From Chthoniobacter flavus (GTDB lineage: Bacteria > Verrucomicrobiota > Verrucomicrobiia > Chthoniobacterales > JACTMZ01): a stretch of 34,367 bases of DNA. Position numbers and translations under genes: made by a program. The stretch is from the NCBI GenBank assembly GCA_945871065.1, contig CAMBUL010000025.1, positions 1 through 34,367 of the forward strand. The letters run 5' to 3'. Each line of letters opens with the position of its first letter. Positions within the stretch are counted from its first letter, which is position 1. The notes below the pieces were generated by a model. It searched no databases. It was not told where the DNA came from and was given only the letters and a program-made list of their open reading frames with translations. Positions 1 through 9,624 of the stretch are shown one piece after another.

Positions 1-479
1 TTGCGGCGCTTGGCCTTCTTCCACGCGGCCCGTGCTGCGCGATAAGTGTCCACCGCACGATGGGCAATCTCTTTCCATTCGACCTTCACCCAATACGGAT
101 CATCGGCCAAGAGATCGACCGCGCTCTCCGCCAACCGCCGCGCCTCGAACAGATCCGGGGGCAACGAGGCCCGCATATGGTGAGCTTCCCCCGGCGCATA
201 TTTGTCGGCAAAACCTTGCACGATGGTGACGTCACGGGTCTCCGCGAAAAGATCTTTCAAGGCACGACATGGTTCTAAGAATGTCTCCTGCCAGACCTTG
301 CTGCGCGACACCAACCGAGACAATGACTGCAGCCGCTTGACCCGGGTGCGCACAAAATGGGCCTGCCCGGCAGGGTCATGCGGAAACTTTTCGATCGCCC
401 GCAGCGCCTGCCTCAACAACTGCCACAAGGCAGCCCGCAAGGCCGAACCTGGCGCGAACTTCCGGGGAGAAGGCCTCAT
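1..479 (-). CDS. CHAD-domain protein, N-terminal part (runs off the left edge)
   Basis: This reading frame is missing from the ORF track because it has no stop inside the window. Read on the minus strand from ATG at 479 it stays open for 159 codons to base 1. Residues about 35-50 contain HFVRTRVKRLQSLSRLV, which fits the His/Arg helix at the start of CHAD domains (usual form vHdlRVaiRRlR). A second helix follows with FAETRDVTIVQGFADKY, matching the 'lg.aRDldV' helix of that fold. CHAD proteins are helical and bind polyphosphate or other polyanions through conserved basic residues. An in-frame TAG lies three codons upstream of the ATG, which fixes this as the first possible ATG. No Shine-Dalgarno is visible; a short T run (CTTTT) precedes the ATG. 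The family assignment rests on motif recognition only. Confidence 0.7.
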   Translation of the reverse strand, partial: MRPSPRKFAPGSALRAALWQLLRQALRAIEKFPHDPAGQAHFVRTRVKRLQSLSRLVSRSKVWQETFLEPCRALKDLFAETRDVTIVQGFADKYAPGEAHHMRASLPPDLFEARRLAESAVDLLADDPYWVKVEWKEIAHRAVDTYRAARAAWKKAKRR

Positions 480-718
480 AAAAGCCTATATTCACCCACG
501 CGCCCCGCCCCAGCAAGCAGCGGAATGTGACAAATCACCTTCCCCTCAATCAGGACTCCCCCCGTACCGCACCACTCCTTCCCGGCTCGGGCCGAACCGG
601 CAACCTAGTTTCTACGCGCCATGGCGTTGCGCCTAGATCCCAGTGACCCACGCCGCCTTGACCTAGTTTTCCACAACAGGCGTGCTCGGCTCACCCAGAA
701 AATGCCATCTACGATGGG

Positions 719-1969
719 TCATAGCCCCGCCTTAATCCACGCCATCGTTTTCTCTGCCAGTTTGCCCAGGGCCTCGACGCTCTGCGCAAGGTGCTCCTCT
801 CTAGTGTCCTCGATCTTATTGTGACTTATCCCATGCAGGCTTTGCGTGAAGATCATCACCGTTGGCACCCCTGCCATGCCCATCTCGGCGGCATCGTGCA
901 GCGGGCCGGAGGGCAAACGGTGCGATACGCCGCAGGTTTCCTTGATGGCCTCTTCGCAAAGATTTACCAGAGCCGGATCAAACGGCGCGGGCGCGATATG
1001 CCACAAACGTTCCCACTCCACCGCACAGCCTGATTCCTTGGCGAAGCGCTCGCTGGCCGCCCGGGCCTCGGCATGCATCGCGGCCAGCTTGTCCGCCTCG
1101 AGGTGCCGCTGGTCCAGAGTGATCCGGCAATCGGCAACCACGCTAGTCACGATCCCCGGCTTCGTCGTGCACGAACCGATGGTGCAGACCCCCATGCCGC
1201 TGCGCTTGGCGATCTCGTAAATCTCCAAGCTCATCCGTGCCGCGGCAAGAAAGGCGTCCCTGCGGCGGTCCATCGGTGTGCTCCCGGAATGCGCGGCTTG
1301 GCCGCGAAAGGTGATGGCATGGCGCTCTACCCCGAATGTGCCCAGCACCGCACCGAGCGGCAGATCCATGTCGAGAAGCACCGGCCCCTGTTCGATATGA
1401 AGTTCGAGGTAAGCCGCGGCATTTTTCAGTTCCTTGCCGCAGTCCTTCACTTTTTCGAAATCAATGCCGACCTCCTTCAGCGCATCCGGCAATTTGATCC
1501 CGTCTTGATCGACCAACCCGCGCGCCTCCTCGATGTCGAGGCGGCCCGAGCAGGCGGACGAACCGAACAAACTCTTGCCGAACCGCGCCCCTTCCTCGTC
1601 GGCCCAATCGACCACCCGCACAGTGACCGGCGGCTTGCCGTGGTATTGCGCGCTTATCCGCCGCAGCACCTCAACCCCGGCGAGCGTGCCGAGGCAGCCG
1701 TCGAGCCATCCGCCGTTGGGGACCGAATCGATGTGGCCGCCGATGAGCAATTCCTTTTCACTATCGCCCCGCAGGGTGGCCCAAAGATTCCCCGCCGCAT
1801 CGTCATGCATCTCGACCGGGAGCCCCTCAAAACGTTTGCGCAAAAAATCCCGCGCCGCCACCCACACCGGCGTGAAGGCCACCCGCTGTGCGCCGTCCGC
1901 ATCGCCAGTCAACGCACGCAACTCTTTGAGTTCATATATTGTCCGCTCAGGAGAAAGTGCCTTGCTCAT
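719..1969 (-). CDS. M20-family N-carbamoyl-beta-alanine / N-carbamoyl-amino acid amidohydrolase (ureidopropionase)
   Basis: A zinc amidohydrolase of the M20 AmaB/HyuC/AllC group, likely removing the carbamoyl group from N-carbamoyl-beta-alanine or N-carbamoyl-3-aminoisobutyrate to give the amino acid, CO2 and ammonia. Visible metal and active-site motifs are GGHIDSVPNGGWLDG (H79, D90), DEEGARFGKSLFGS (Glu pair near 125), LELHIEQGPVL (H191), AAHSGSTPM in the lid domain, and SLHGISHNKIEDT near the C-terminus. Its 416 residues match the family length. The family also contains allantoate amidohydrolase and L-carbamoylases; the divergent preTA and nearby dihydropyrimidinase favour the ureidopropionase role, which is inference from context. 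The ORF track starts at a TTG (1984); I chose the ATG at 1969 (MSKALSPERT) because neither site has a Shine-Dalgarno and ATG is the commoner start. Confidence 0.88.
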   Translation of the reverse strand: MSKALSPERTIYELKELRALTGDADGAQRVAFTPVWVAARDFLRKRFEGLPVEMHDDAAGNLWATLRGDSEKELLIGGHIDSVPNGGWLDGCLGTLAGVEVLRRISAQYHGKPPVTVRVVDWADEEGARFGKSLFGSSACSGRLDIEEARGLVDQDGIKLPDALKEVGIDFEKVKDCGKELKNAAAYLELHIEQGPVLLDMDLPLGAVLGTFGVERHAITFRGQAAHSGSTPMDRRRDAFLAAARMSLEIYEIAKRSGMGVCTIGSCTTKPGIVTSVVADCRITLDQRHLEADKLAAMHAEARAASERFAKESGCAVEWERLWHIAPAPFDPALVNLCEEAIKETCGVSHRLPSGPLHDAAEMGMAGVPTVMIFTQSLHGISHNKIEDTREEHLAQSVEALGKLAEKTMAWIKAGL

Positions 1970-2003
1970 GCCGCAAATGTGCAAGGAAAGTCTTTACCGA
2001 ACC

Positions 2004-2024
2004 ACTGAAAACTGAACACTGAAA
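2004..2024 (+). repeat. Three 7-nt tandem units (ACTGAAM) just upstream of preT
   Basis: The sequence reads ACTGAAA-ACTGAAC-ACTGAAA and ends 8 nt before the preT ATG. A matching three-unit version lies directly upstream of the dihydropyrimidinase gene. It falls in the short divergent spacer between the amidohydrolase and preT, so it could be an operator or an untranslated leader element. It could equally be a genome-wide low-complexity repeat. Confidence 0.6.
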
Positions 2025-2032
2025 ATTCCCTC

Positions 2033-3478
2033 ATGCTTATTAAACCGCTGCTCGATGCCGGGACGGCCGCCAGAAACATGGCGGAAAAAGAAGCCCGCTA
2101 CGCTCCGCAGGAAGCCCTCATAGAGTCCAACCGCTGCCTTTTCTGTTTCGACGCACCATGCATCATGGCTTGTCCTACCGGGATCGACATCCCGTCGTTC
2201 ATCAAAAAGATCGCCAACGGTAATCCGACCGGATCGGCCCGCACCATTCTCACCGCCAACGTCCTTGGCGCCAGTTGCGCCCGCGTCTGCCCGACTGAAG
2301 TCCTCTGTGAAGGCGCCTGTGTTGTTCTCGACCTTGAGGGCGACCCGGTGAAAATCGGACGCCTCCAGCGCTACGCCACGGATTACGTTTTCGAGCACCA
2401 AATCGACGTCCTCCAAGCCCCGGCAAAAAAGAACGGCAAAAAGGTCGCCATCCTCGGCGCCGGCCCGGCAGGACTCGGCTGCGCGGCGGAACTCGCCCAA
2501 CTAGGCTACGATACCACCGTCTTCGACAAAAAGAAAGAAGGCGGCGGCCTCAACACCTACGGCATCGCCTACTACAAAATGCCGCCGAAAATCAGTCTCG
2601 ACGAAGTCAAAATGATCGAGCGCCTCGGTGTGAAATTTCAATACGGCGTGGAAATCGGCAAGGACCTCACCATGCCCGAACTCGAAAAAAACTACGACGC
2701 CATCTTCCTCGCCCTCGGCCTCGGCGGGGCCAACCGCCTCGGCATTCCCGGCGAAGATCTCCCCGAAGTGGTTGACGCCCTCGAATTTATCGAGTGGATC
2801 CACACCAAACCGCTCCACGAAGTCCCCGTCGGCCGCCGCGTCGCCGTCCTCGGCTGCGGCAACACCGCCATCGACGCCGTCAGCCAATCCAAACGCCTCG
2901 GGGCCGATGTCGCCACTATCATTTACCGCCGAGGCGAGGACGACATGCCCGCCTACGGCTTCGAATACGAACTGGCCAAAAACGACGGCGCCACTTTCCA
3001 CTTCCACACCATCCCGACCGAAGTGCTCGCCGAAAACGGACACGTCAAAGCCCTCCGCCTGGCCAAGACCGAAACCCGCGACGGCAAAGTGCAAATTATC
3101 CCCGGCAGCGAATGGACCGAGGAATTCGACCTCGTGCTCAAAGCCGTCGGACAAGAAAAGCAATCCAGCGCCTTCGAAAAACTCTTCCCCAGCCTCAAAC
3201 TCGACCGCAAAGGACGCGTCGAACACAATCCCGAGACCATGGCGACCAGCGTTCCGAAACTTTTCGTCGGCGGTGACTGCGCTAATGGCGGACGCGAAGT
3301 GGTCAACGCCGTGGCCGAAGGCAAAAAAGCCGCCCGCGGGATCAATGCCCTGCTGACCAAGCAAAACGTCACTGGTCCCGTCCAACCCTCCCGCTACGGC
3401 GCCAAAGACGGCGCCCTCGGCTCCGGCTTCAACCACCCCATCCGCGTCCCCGAACTTCTCGCCGCGATGAATTCTTAA
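2033..3478 (+). CDS. preT: NAD-dependent dihydropyrimidine dehydrogenase, PreT subunit
   Basis: The NADH-oxidising, FAD and Fe-S subunit of bacterial dihydropyrimidine dehydrogenase; with PreA it reduces uracil and thymine to the dihydro forms, or runs in reverse. The N-terminal about 110 residues hold two [4Fe-4S] motif sets (CLFCFDAPCIMACP at about 35-48; CARVCPTEVLCEGAC at about 82-96). These are followed by the FAD Rossmann motif VAILGAGPAGLGCA (about 138-151) and the NAD(H) motif VAVLGCGNTAIDA (about 270-282). LFVGGDCANGGREVVNAVAEG near the C-terminus is the usual FAD-closing region. Its 481 residues, against about 410 for E. coli PreT, resemble longer GltD-like homologues. preA starts 31 nt downstream and the pair is probably co-transcribed. 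No Shine-Dalgarno is visible; the heptad repeat lies just upstream. GltD is the main alternative, but adjacency to preA argues strongly against it. Confidence 0.92.
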   Translation: MLIKPLLDAGTAARNMAEKEARYAPQEALIESNRCLFCFDAPCIMACPTGIDIPSFIKKIANGNPTGSARTILTANVLGASCARVCPTEVLCEGACVVLDLEGDPVKIGRLQRYATDYVFEHQIDVLQAPAKKNGKKVAILGAGPAGLGCAAELAQLGYDTTVFDKKKEGGGLNTYGIAYYKMPPKISLDEVKMIERLGVKFQYGVEIGKDLTMPELEKNYDAIFLALGLGGANRLGIPGEDLPEVVDALEFIEWIHTKPLHEVPVGRRVAVLGCGNTAIDAVSQSKRLGADVATIIYRRGEDDMPAYGFEYELAKNDGATFHFHTIPTEVLAENGHVKALRLAKTETRDGKVQIIPGSEWTEEFDLVLKAVGQEKQSSAFEKLFPSLKLDRKGRVEHNPETMATSVPKLFVGGDCANGGREVVNAVAEGKKAARGINALLTKQNVTGPVQPSRYGAKDGALGSGFNHPIRVPELLAAMNS

Positions 3479-3509
3479 TCTCAGCGCAAGACACACGTCA
3501 CCTCTTCCC

Positions 3510-4820
3510 ATGGCCGACCTCTCGATCAACTTCGCCGGAGTCAAATCCCCTAACCCATTCTGGATCGCCAGCGGCCCGCCCTCCAACACCGCCTACCAAT
3601 CCCACCGCGCTTTCGAAGCCGGTTGGGGCGGCATCGTCTGGAAAACGATCGGCGACCCCATCGTCAACGTCTCCTCCCGCTACTCCGCGCTCAACCTCGG
3701 CGGACAGCGCATGGTCGGCTTCAACAACATCGAACTGATCAGCGACCGCTCGCCCGAAACCAACTTCCGTGAAATCAAGGAAGTCAAAGACCGCTGGCCG
3801 AATCACGCGGTCATCGCCTCGCTCATGGTCGACACCCGCGAGCGGTGGCACGAATTCGTCAAACGCTCCGCCGACTGCGGCGCCGACGGCATCGAACTCA
3901 ACTTCGGTTGCCCACACGGCATGTGCGAACGCGGCATGGGCTCCGCGGTCGGACAAAACCCCGACGTGGCCGAAACCATTGTCGGCTGGGTCATGGAAGC
4001 CGCCGAAATTCCGGTCATCGTCAAACTCACCCCGAACATCACCAACGTCGTCTACGCCGCCCGCGCGGCCAAACGCGCCGGGGCCGACGCCATTTCACTA
4101 ATCAACACGATCAACAGCATCACCAACGTCAACCTCGACACCCTCACCCCCGAGCCCTCCGTGCGCGGACTCAGCTCGCACGGCGGCTATTGCGGCCCAG
4201 CGGTCAAACCCATCGCCCTCAACATGGTGCAAAGCTGCGCCGCCGACCCCGAAGTCGGACTCCCCATCTCCGGCATCGGCGGCATCGGCAACTGGCGTGA
4301 CGCCGCCGAGTTCCTCGCACTCGGCTCCCTTAGCCTCCAAGTCTGCACCGCCGTCATGCACTACGGCTTCCGTATCGTCGAGGACATGAACGAGGGCCTC
4401 TCGGATTACCTCGATTCGAAAGGCTACAAAAGCGTTGCCGACTTCTCCGGCGCCGCCGTCAAAAGCCTCTCCGACTGGCAATACCTCGACCTTAATTACA
4501 AACGCGTCGCCCGCATCGACTATGACAAATGCATCGGGTGCAATCTTTGCTACATCTCCTGCGAGGACGGCGCTCACCAATGCATCGACCTGGTCGACAG
4601 CGCTCCCTACGGACTCGGCCCCGGCCGCGTCCCCGGCAAACCCGTCCCCAAAGTCCGCGAAGAAGACTGCGTCGGCTGCAACCTCTGTTCCATTGTCTGC
4701 CCCGTCGACGACTGCATCACCATGGTTGAAATCGAAACCGGTCGCGAAAAGTTCAGTTGGAACGATTACCAGGCCCGCCTGGCCAAGGGCGAAATGCAGC
4801 CCATCCCCGCCCACCCCTGA
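3510..4820 (+). CDS. preA: NAD-dependent dihydropyrimidine dehydrogenase, PreA subunit
   Basis: The FMN-containing catalytic subunit that reduces the pyrimidine ring. Residues 1 to about 320 form a dihydroorotate-dehydrogenase-like TIM barrel. The active-site loop GCPHGMCERGMG carries Cys134, which corresponds to the catalytic Cys of mammalian DPD. The C-terminal about 100 residues carry two ferredoxin-type [4Fe-4S] motifs, CIGCNLCYISC (from about 341) and CVGCNLCSIVCPVDDC (from about 387). The 436-residue length is normal for PreA. It follows preT by 31 nt and precedes mmsA by 5 nt, giving a tight operon. The bases before the ATG are a pyrimidine tract (CCTCTTCCC) rather than a Shine-Dalgarno. 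Confidence 0.95.
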   Translation: MADLSINFAGVKSPNPFWIASGPPSNTAYQSHRAFEAGWGGIVWKTIGDPIVNVSSRYSALNLGGQRMVGFNNIELISDRSPETNFREIKEVKDRWPNHAVIASLMVDTRERWHEFVKRSADCGADGIELNFGCPHGMCERGMGSAVGQNPDVAETIVGWVMEAAEIPVIVKLTPNITNVVYAARAAKRAGADAISLINTINSITNVNLDTLTPEPSVRGLSSHGGYCGPAVKPIALNMVQSCAADPEVGLPISGIGGIGNWRDAAEFLALGSLSLQVCTAVMHYGFRIVEDMNEGLSDYLDSKGYKSVADFSGAAVKSLSDWQYLDLNYKRVARIDYDKCIGCNLCYISCEDGAHQCIDLVDSAPYGLGPGRVPGKPVPKVREEDCVGCNLCSIVCPVDDCITMVEIETGREKFSWNDYQARLAKGEMQPIPAHP

Positions 4821-4825
4821 CTTTT

Positions 4826-6319
4826 ATGAGCAAAATCCTGCCCGTTCCGCTGTTCATCGGCGGCGATTGGACGAACGTCTCCGGCGTCGCCACCACCCCC
4901 GTCTACAATCCTTCCATCGGCGAAATCATCGCCGAAACCCCGCTCTGCGGTGCTGATGTTATCGACCAGGCCGTCCGCGCCGCGGCTGATGCTTACCCGC
5001 AATGGATGGAAACCCCGCCCGTCGAGCGCGCGCGGATTCTGATGAAGCTCAAGGTCCTGCTGGAGGACCATTTCGAGGAGTTGGCGCAAAGCGTGACCCG
5101 CGAACACGGCAAAACGCTGACCGAAGCACGTGGCGAGATCCGCCGCGGACTCGAGAACATCGAATTCGCCTGCGGCGCGCCGACCCTCCTCATGGGCGAA
5201 TCCCTCGAGAATGTCGCCCGCGGCATCGACTGCGATTCCATCCGCCAGCCGCTTGGCGTTGTCGCGGGTATCACCCCTTTTAACTTTCCCGCCATGGTGC
5301 CTCTTTGGATGTGGCCCATGGCCATCGCCTGTGGAAACACATTCATCCTCAAACCGAGCGAGAAAGTTCCACTCACCTCGGTGCGCATTGCGCAGCTCGC
5401 GCAAAAAGCCGGTCTCCCCGACGGAGTGCTCAACCTCGTCCACGGCGGACGGGAAGCTGTGGATGCCATCCTGCGCCACCCCACGATCAAAGCCATCTCC
5501 TTCGTCGGATCCACCCCCGTCGCAAAATACATCTTTGAAACCGGCACCGCGCACGGCAAGCGAGTCCAAGCCGCGGGCGGCGCAAAAAATTTCGTCCTAA
5601 TTATGCCGGATGCGGATATCGCCAATTCCGCCACCGGTCTGGTCGAGTCCGCCTTCGGCTGCGCAGGTGAACGCTGCATGGCCAGTTCCACCGCCATCGC
5701 CATCGGTGAGGCCGCCCACACCGTTATTCCCGCGCTCGTCGATGTCGTTTCGAAAATCCGGGTCGGTCCCACCGACCGCGACCCGCAGGCTCAAATGGGT
5801 GCGGTCATCTCCCGTGAGCACGCTGATCGCGTCTGCAATCTGATCACGCAGGCCGCCGATCAAGGTGCCAAACCCCTGACCGATGGACGCCACACCAAAG
5901 TCGCCTCGGCTCCCAAAGGTTTCTACGTCGGCCCCACTGTGCTCGACCATGTGCTTCCTGACATGATCACCATGCAAGAAGAGGTGTTCGGTCCCGTGCT
6001 CAACGTCGTCCGCATGGAGGACCTTGAGGGCGCCATCGACCTGGCAAACCGTTCGATTTACGGCAACGGTGCCGCCATCTTCACCCGGAGCGGCAAGGCG
6101 GCCCGCGAATTCCGCCACCGCATCCAAGCCGGCATGGTCGGCATCAACATCGGCGTTCCCGCGCCCATGGCTTTCTTCCCCTTCAGCGGATGGAACCAAT
6201 CCTTCTTCGGTGACCTCCACATCCAAGGCCGCGAAAGCGTCGCTTTCTACACCCAGCATAAAGTCACGACCACTCGCTGGTTCAGCTACGGGGAAGGCAA
6301 TATTTGGAGTGACAAGTGA
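4826..6319 (+). CDS. mmsA: CoA-acylating methylmalonate/malonate-semialdehyde dehydrogenase
   Basis: An NAD- and CoA-dependent aldehyde dehydrogenase converting malonate semialdehyde to acetyl-CoA and methylmalonate semialdehyde to propionyl-CoA with loss of CO2. The catalytic cysteine lies in FGCAGERCMASS (Cys284). The segment RVQAAGGAKNF replaces the general-base Glu region of ordinary ALDHs with the Asn form typical of MmsA. ITPFNFPAMVPLWM (about 149-162) and KPSEKVPLT (about 176-184) are also family signatures. The start at 4826 (MSKILPVPLF) follows the preA stop by 5 nt; the longer ORF from 4757 overlaps preA and is rejected. With the aminotransferase downstream, this enzyme closes the reductive pyrimidine pathway by oxidising the semialdehydes made from beta-alanine or 3-aminoisobutyrate. 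The ATG is preceded by CTTTT, with no Shine-Dalgarno. Confidence 0.93.
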   Translation: MSKILPVPLFIGGDWTNVSGVATTPVYNPSIGEIIAETPLCGADVIDQAVRAAADAYPQWMETPPVERARILMKLKVLLEDHFEELAQSVTREHGKTLTEARGEIRRGLENIEFACGAPTLLMGESLENVARGIDCDSIRQPLGVVAGITPFNFPAMVPLWMWPMAIACGNTFILKPSEKVPLTSVRIAQLAQKAGLPDGVLNLVHGGREAVDAILRHPTIKAISFVGSTPVAKYIFETGTAHGKRVQAAGGAKNFVLIMPDADIANSATGLVESAFGCAGERCMASSTAIAIGEAAHTVIPALVDVVSKIRVGPTDRDPQAQMGAVISREHADRVCNLITQAADQGAKPLTDGRHTKVASAPKGFYVGPTVLDHVLPDMITMQEEVFGPVLNVVRMEDLEGAIDLANRSIYGNGAAIFTRSGKAAREFRHRIQAGMVGINIGVPAPMAFFPFSGWNQSFFGDLHIQGRESVAFYTQHKVTTTRWFSYGEGNIWSDK

Positions 6320-6326
6320 GACCGTC

Positions 6327-6420
6327 TCACAGGCTTTTGTAAATCTCTCGGCGATGTCCGACGAAAAGCAGATCCACCCGCTGCTCGGCCACGGAAAAGT
6401 CAGAGATCACGCGATCGCGG
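6327..6420 (-). pseudogene. C-terminal remnant of a RelE/ParE-type toxin
   Basis: The minus-strand frame that ends at 6327 reads GRDRVISDFSVAEQ followed by RVDLLFVGHRREIYKSL and a stop. This is the typical last third of a RelE/ParE toxin (family form '..YRVIY..d.....vlfvgHRreiY'). Upstream of about 6420 the same frame is only the shadow of the antitoxin gene, so the toxin has lost its first 50-60 residues and its start codon. It directly follows an antitoxin-like ORF, the usual gene order for such modules. The assignment is by motif alone. Confidence 0.6.
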
Positions 6421-6604
6421 CCGGTTTGCGAGCCGTCGCCTGTCCGGTGGCAATCTCCCCGCGGGCCCGCGCGATGGCATGAATGACCTCATCACGGACC
6501 ACAAGATCAACCTCGATCTTGTCATCGAGCCACGCCCGAAGATGGATCAGGTCCGCACGCGACAGGCGCTCTGCCGCGTGCTCGAATTCTTGCACCGTGC
6601 TCAT
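6407..6604 (-). CDS. Addiction-module antitoxin-like protein, probably with an altered C-terminus
   Basis: The 65-residue product starts MSTVQEFEHAAERLSRADL and continues LRAWLDDKIE, which resembles the small antitoxins that precede RelE/ParE toxins (family form 'MSTVxEIExAIxxLpxxELxxLrxWl'). The track's longer version uses a TTG at 6637; I prefer the ATG at 6604, where the family-like N-terminus begins. The final residues (ATARKPAAIA) run into the toxin remnant in another frame, as expected if a deletion removed the antitoxin tail and toxin head together. It lies on the strand opposite to the flanking mmsA and dihydropyrimidinase genes. Whether it is still expressed cannot be seen. Confidence 0.5.
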   Translation of the reverse strand: MSTVQEFEHAAERLSRADLIHLRAWLDDKIEVDLVVRDEVIHAIARARGEIATGQATARKPAAIA

Positions 6605-6660
6605 GGACTGACATGATGGATCAATCTGCTGACCCAATCAATCGTTCTGGAACTCCACCC

Positions 6661-6681
6661 ACTGGAAACTGAACACTGTCC
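6661..6681 (+). repeat. Heptad-repeat leader upstream of the dihydropyrimidinase gene (ACTGGAA-ACTGAAC-ACTGTCC)
   Basis: A three-unit, 7-nt-period element ending 5 nt before the ATG. Its core, CACTG(A/G)AAACTGAACACTG when aligned, matches the preT leader at 19 positions with one difference. It is the only sequence I found shared by the two leaders of this locus. Confidence 0.55.
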
Positions 6682-6686
6682 CCGGT

Positions 6687-8069
6687 ATGTCACTTCTCCT
6701 TAAAAACGCCGATATCATCAACGCGGACACCCGCTACACCGCCGACATCCTTTGCGAAGGTGAAACTATCACGCGGATCGACCGGAACATCACCCCGCCC
6801 GCCGGCACCGAAGTCATCGATGCCACCGGCAAATACGTTTTCCCCGGCTTCATCGACCCGCATACCCACATTTATCTGCCGTTTATGGGCACCGTTTCGA
6901 AAGACAACTACGAAACCGGCACCAAAGCCGCCCTGGTGGGCGGCACCACCACGATTTTCGAAATGGTCTGCCCCGCACGCGACATGTCGCCCGCCGACGG
7001 CTTCGCCACTTGGCAGGCCCAAGCCGAAGGGAAGGCCTGCTGCGACTACACCTTCCACATGGGAGTGACCCGGTTCGATGCGGACTCGGCCCGGCAGTTG
7101 CGCGAGATCGTCAAGCAAGGCGTGGGCAGCTTCAAAGTGTTCCTCGCTTACCAAGGCGCTTTCGGGGTCGATGACACCGAACTCTGGCACACCCTCAAAC
7201 TGGCCAAAGAACTCGGCGTCATCGTCGCCGCGCACTGCGAAAACGAATCGCTCGTCGCCCAACTGCAGAAGGAACTCCTCGCTAGCGGACGCACCGGACC
7301 CGAGGCACACCATGACAGCCGCCCGCCCCGCGTCGAAGCCGAGGGCGTGCATCACTTGATGTCCTTCGCCGCCCTCACCGGCGCGCACACCTACATCGTC
7401 CATCTCAGCTGCAAGGAAGCCCTGCACGAAGCCATCGCCGCCCGCGCGCGCGGCGTCCATGTCTTCATCGAAACGCTCATCCAATACCTCGTCCTCGACA
7501 AAACCTACGCCGAAAAACCCGACTTCGAAGGCGCCAAATTCGTCATGTCTCCGCCCCTACGGGAAATCTCGAACCAAAACGTCATGTGGGACGGCTTGGC
7601 CAACGGACTGATCAACACCGTCGGCACCGACCACGCCCCGTTCGACTTCAAGGACCAGAAGCCGATGGGAAAAAATGACTTCACCAAGATCCCCAACGGC
7701 ATCCCGTCGATCGAAGACCGCATCAATCTCCTCTACACCCACGGAGTGAAAAGGGGCCGGCTCACCCTGCAGCAGCTGGTCGCTGTGGGCAGCACGAACG
7801 CCGCGAAAATCTTCGATCTCTACCCACGCAAAGGCGTCATCCAACCCGGCGCGGATGCCGACCTCGTCGTCTACGATCCGGATTACCGCGGCAAACTCTC
7901 AGTCAAGACCCAGACCCAAAACGTCGATTACAACGCCTTCGAAGGCTGGGAAATCGAAGGCCGTCCGTCCATCGTCACCGTCCGCGGTGAAATCGCTGTC
8001 CGGGACGGCAATTTCGTCGGAACCATCGGACGCGGACGCTTCCTCCAGCGCAAGCCCTCCCATTTCTGA
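6687..8069 (+). CDS. hydA: Dihydropyrimidinase / D-hydantoinase
   Basis: A cyclic amidohydrolase opening dihydrouracil or dihydrothymine to the N-carbamoyl-beta-amino acid; many members also accept hydantoins. It shows the full binuclear zinc set: GFIDPHTHIYL (H59, H61), GSFKVFLAYQG with the Lys that becomes carboxylated (K150), VAAHCENE (H183), YIVHLSCKEAL (second His) and GTDHAPF (Asp). Its 460 residues are normal. It lies downstream of the preTA-mmsA run and upstream of the permease and aminotransferase, which favours the pyrimidine role over hydantoin use. The decayed TA remnant and a new leader separate it from mmsA, so it may have its own promoter. The start at 6687 gives MSLLLKNADIINADTRY, the normal N-terminus. 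Confidence 0.94.
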   Translation: MSLLLKNADIINADTRYTADILCEGETITRIDRNITPPAGTEVIDATGKYVFPGFIDPHTHIYLPFMGTVSKDNYETGTKAALVGGTTTIFEMVCPARDMSPADGFATWQAQAEGKACCDYTFHMGVTRFDADSARQLREIVKQGVGSFKVFLAYQGAFGVDDTELWHTLKLAKELGVIVAAHCENESLVAQLQKELLASGRTGPEAHHDSRPPRVEAEGVHHLMSFAALTGAHTYIVHLSCKEALHEAIAARARGVHVFIETLIQYLVLDKTYAEKPDFEGAKFVMSPPLREISNQNVMWDGLANGLINTVGTDHAPFDFKDQKPMGKNDFTKIPNGIPSIEDRINLLYTHGVKRGRLTLQQLVAVGSTNAAKIFDLYPRKGVIQPGADADLVVYDPDYRGKLSVKTQTQNVDYNAFEGWEIEGRPSIVTVRGEIAVRDGNFVGTIGRGRFLQRKPSHF

Positions 8070-8154
8070 ACCCGCCCGCTTGCCCCGCTTGCAGCGGCAG
8101 TCAGCGGCGCATTCCGAGACAAGCTGGAGCAAAGCGGAGCCAGCTGATACAATC

Positions 8155-9620
<1,466 letters not shown>

Positions 9621-9624
<4 letters not shown>

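Noticed and set aside
1073-2008. Plus-strand 311-aa open frame
   Set aside because: It is antisense to the M20 hydrolase gene, which has all zinc and active-site motifs.
7855-8154. N-terminal extension of the permease ORF
   Set aside because: It is the out-of-frame shadow of the dihydropyrimidinase gene's end; the family start (MAVIVPLSSG) is at 8155.
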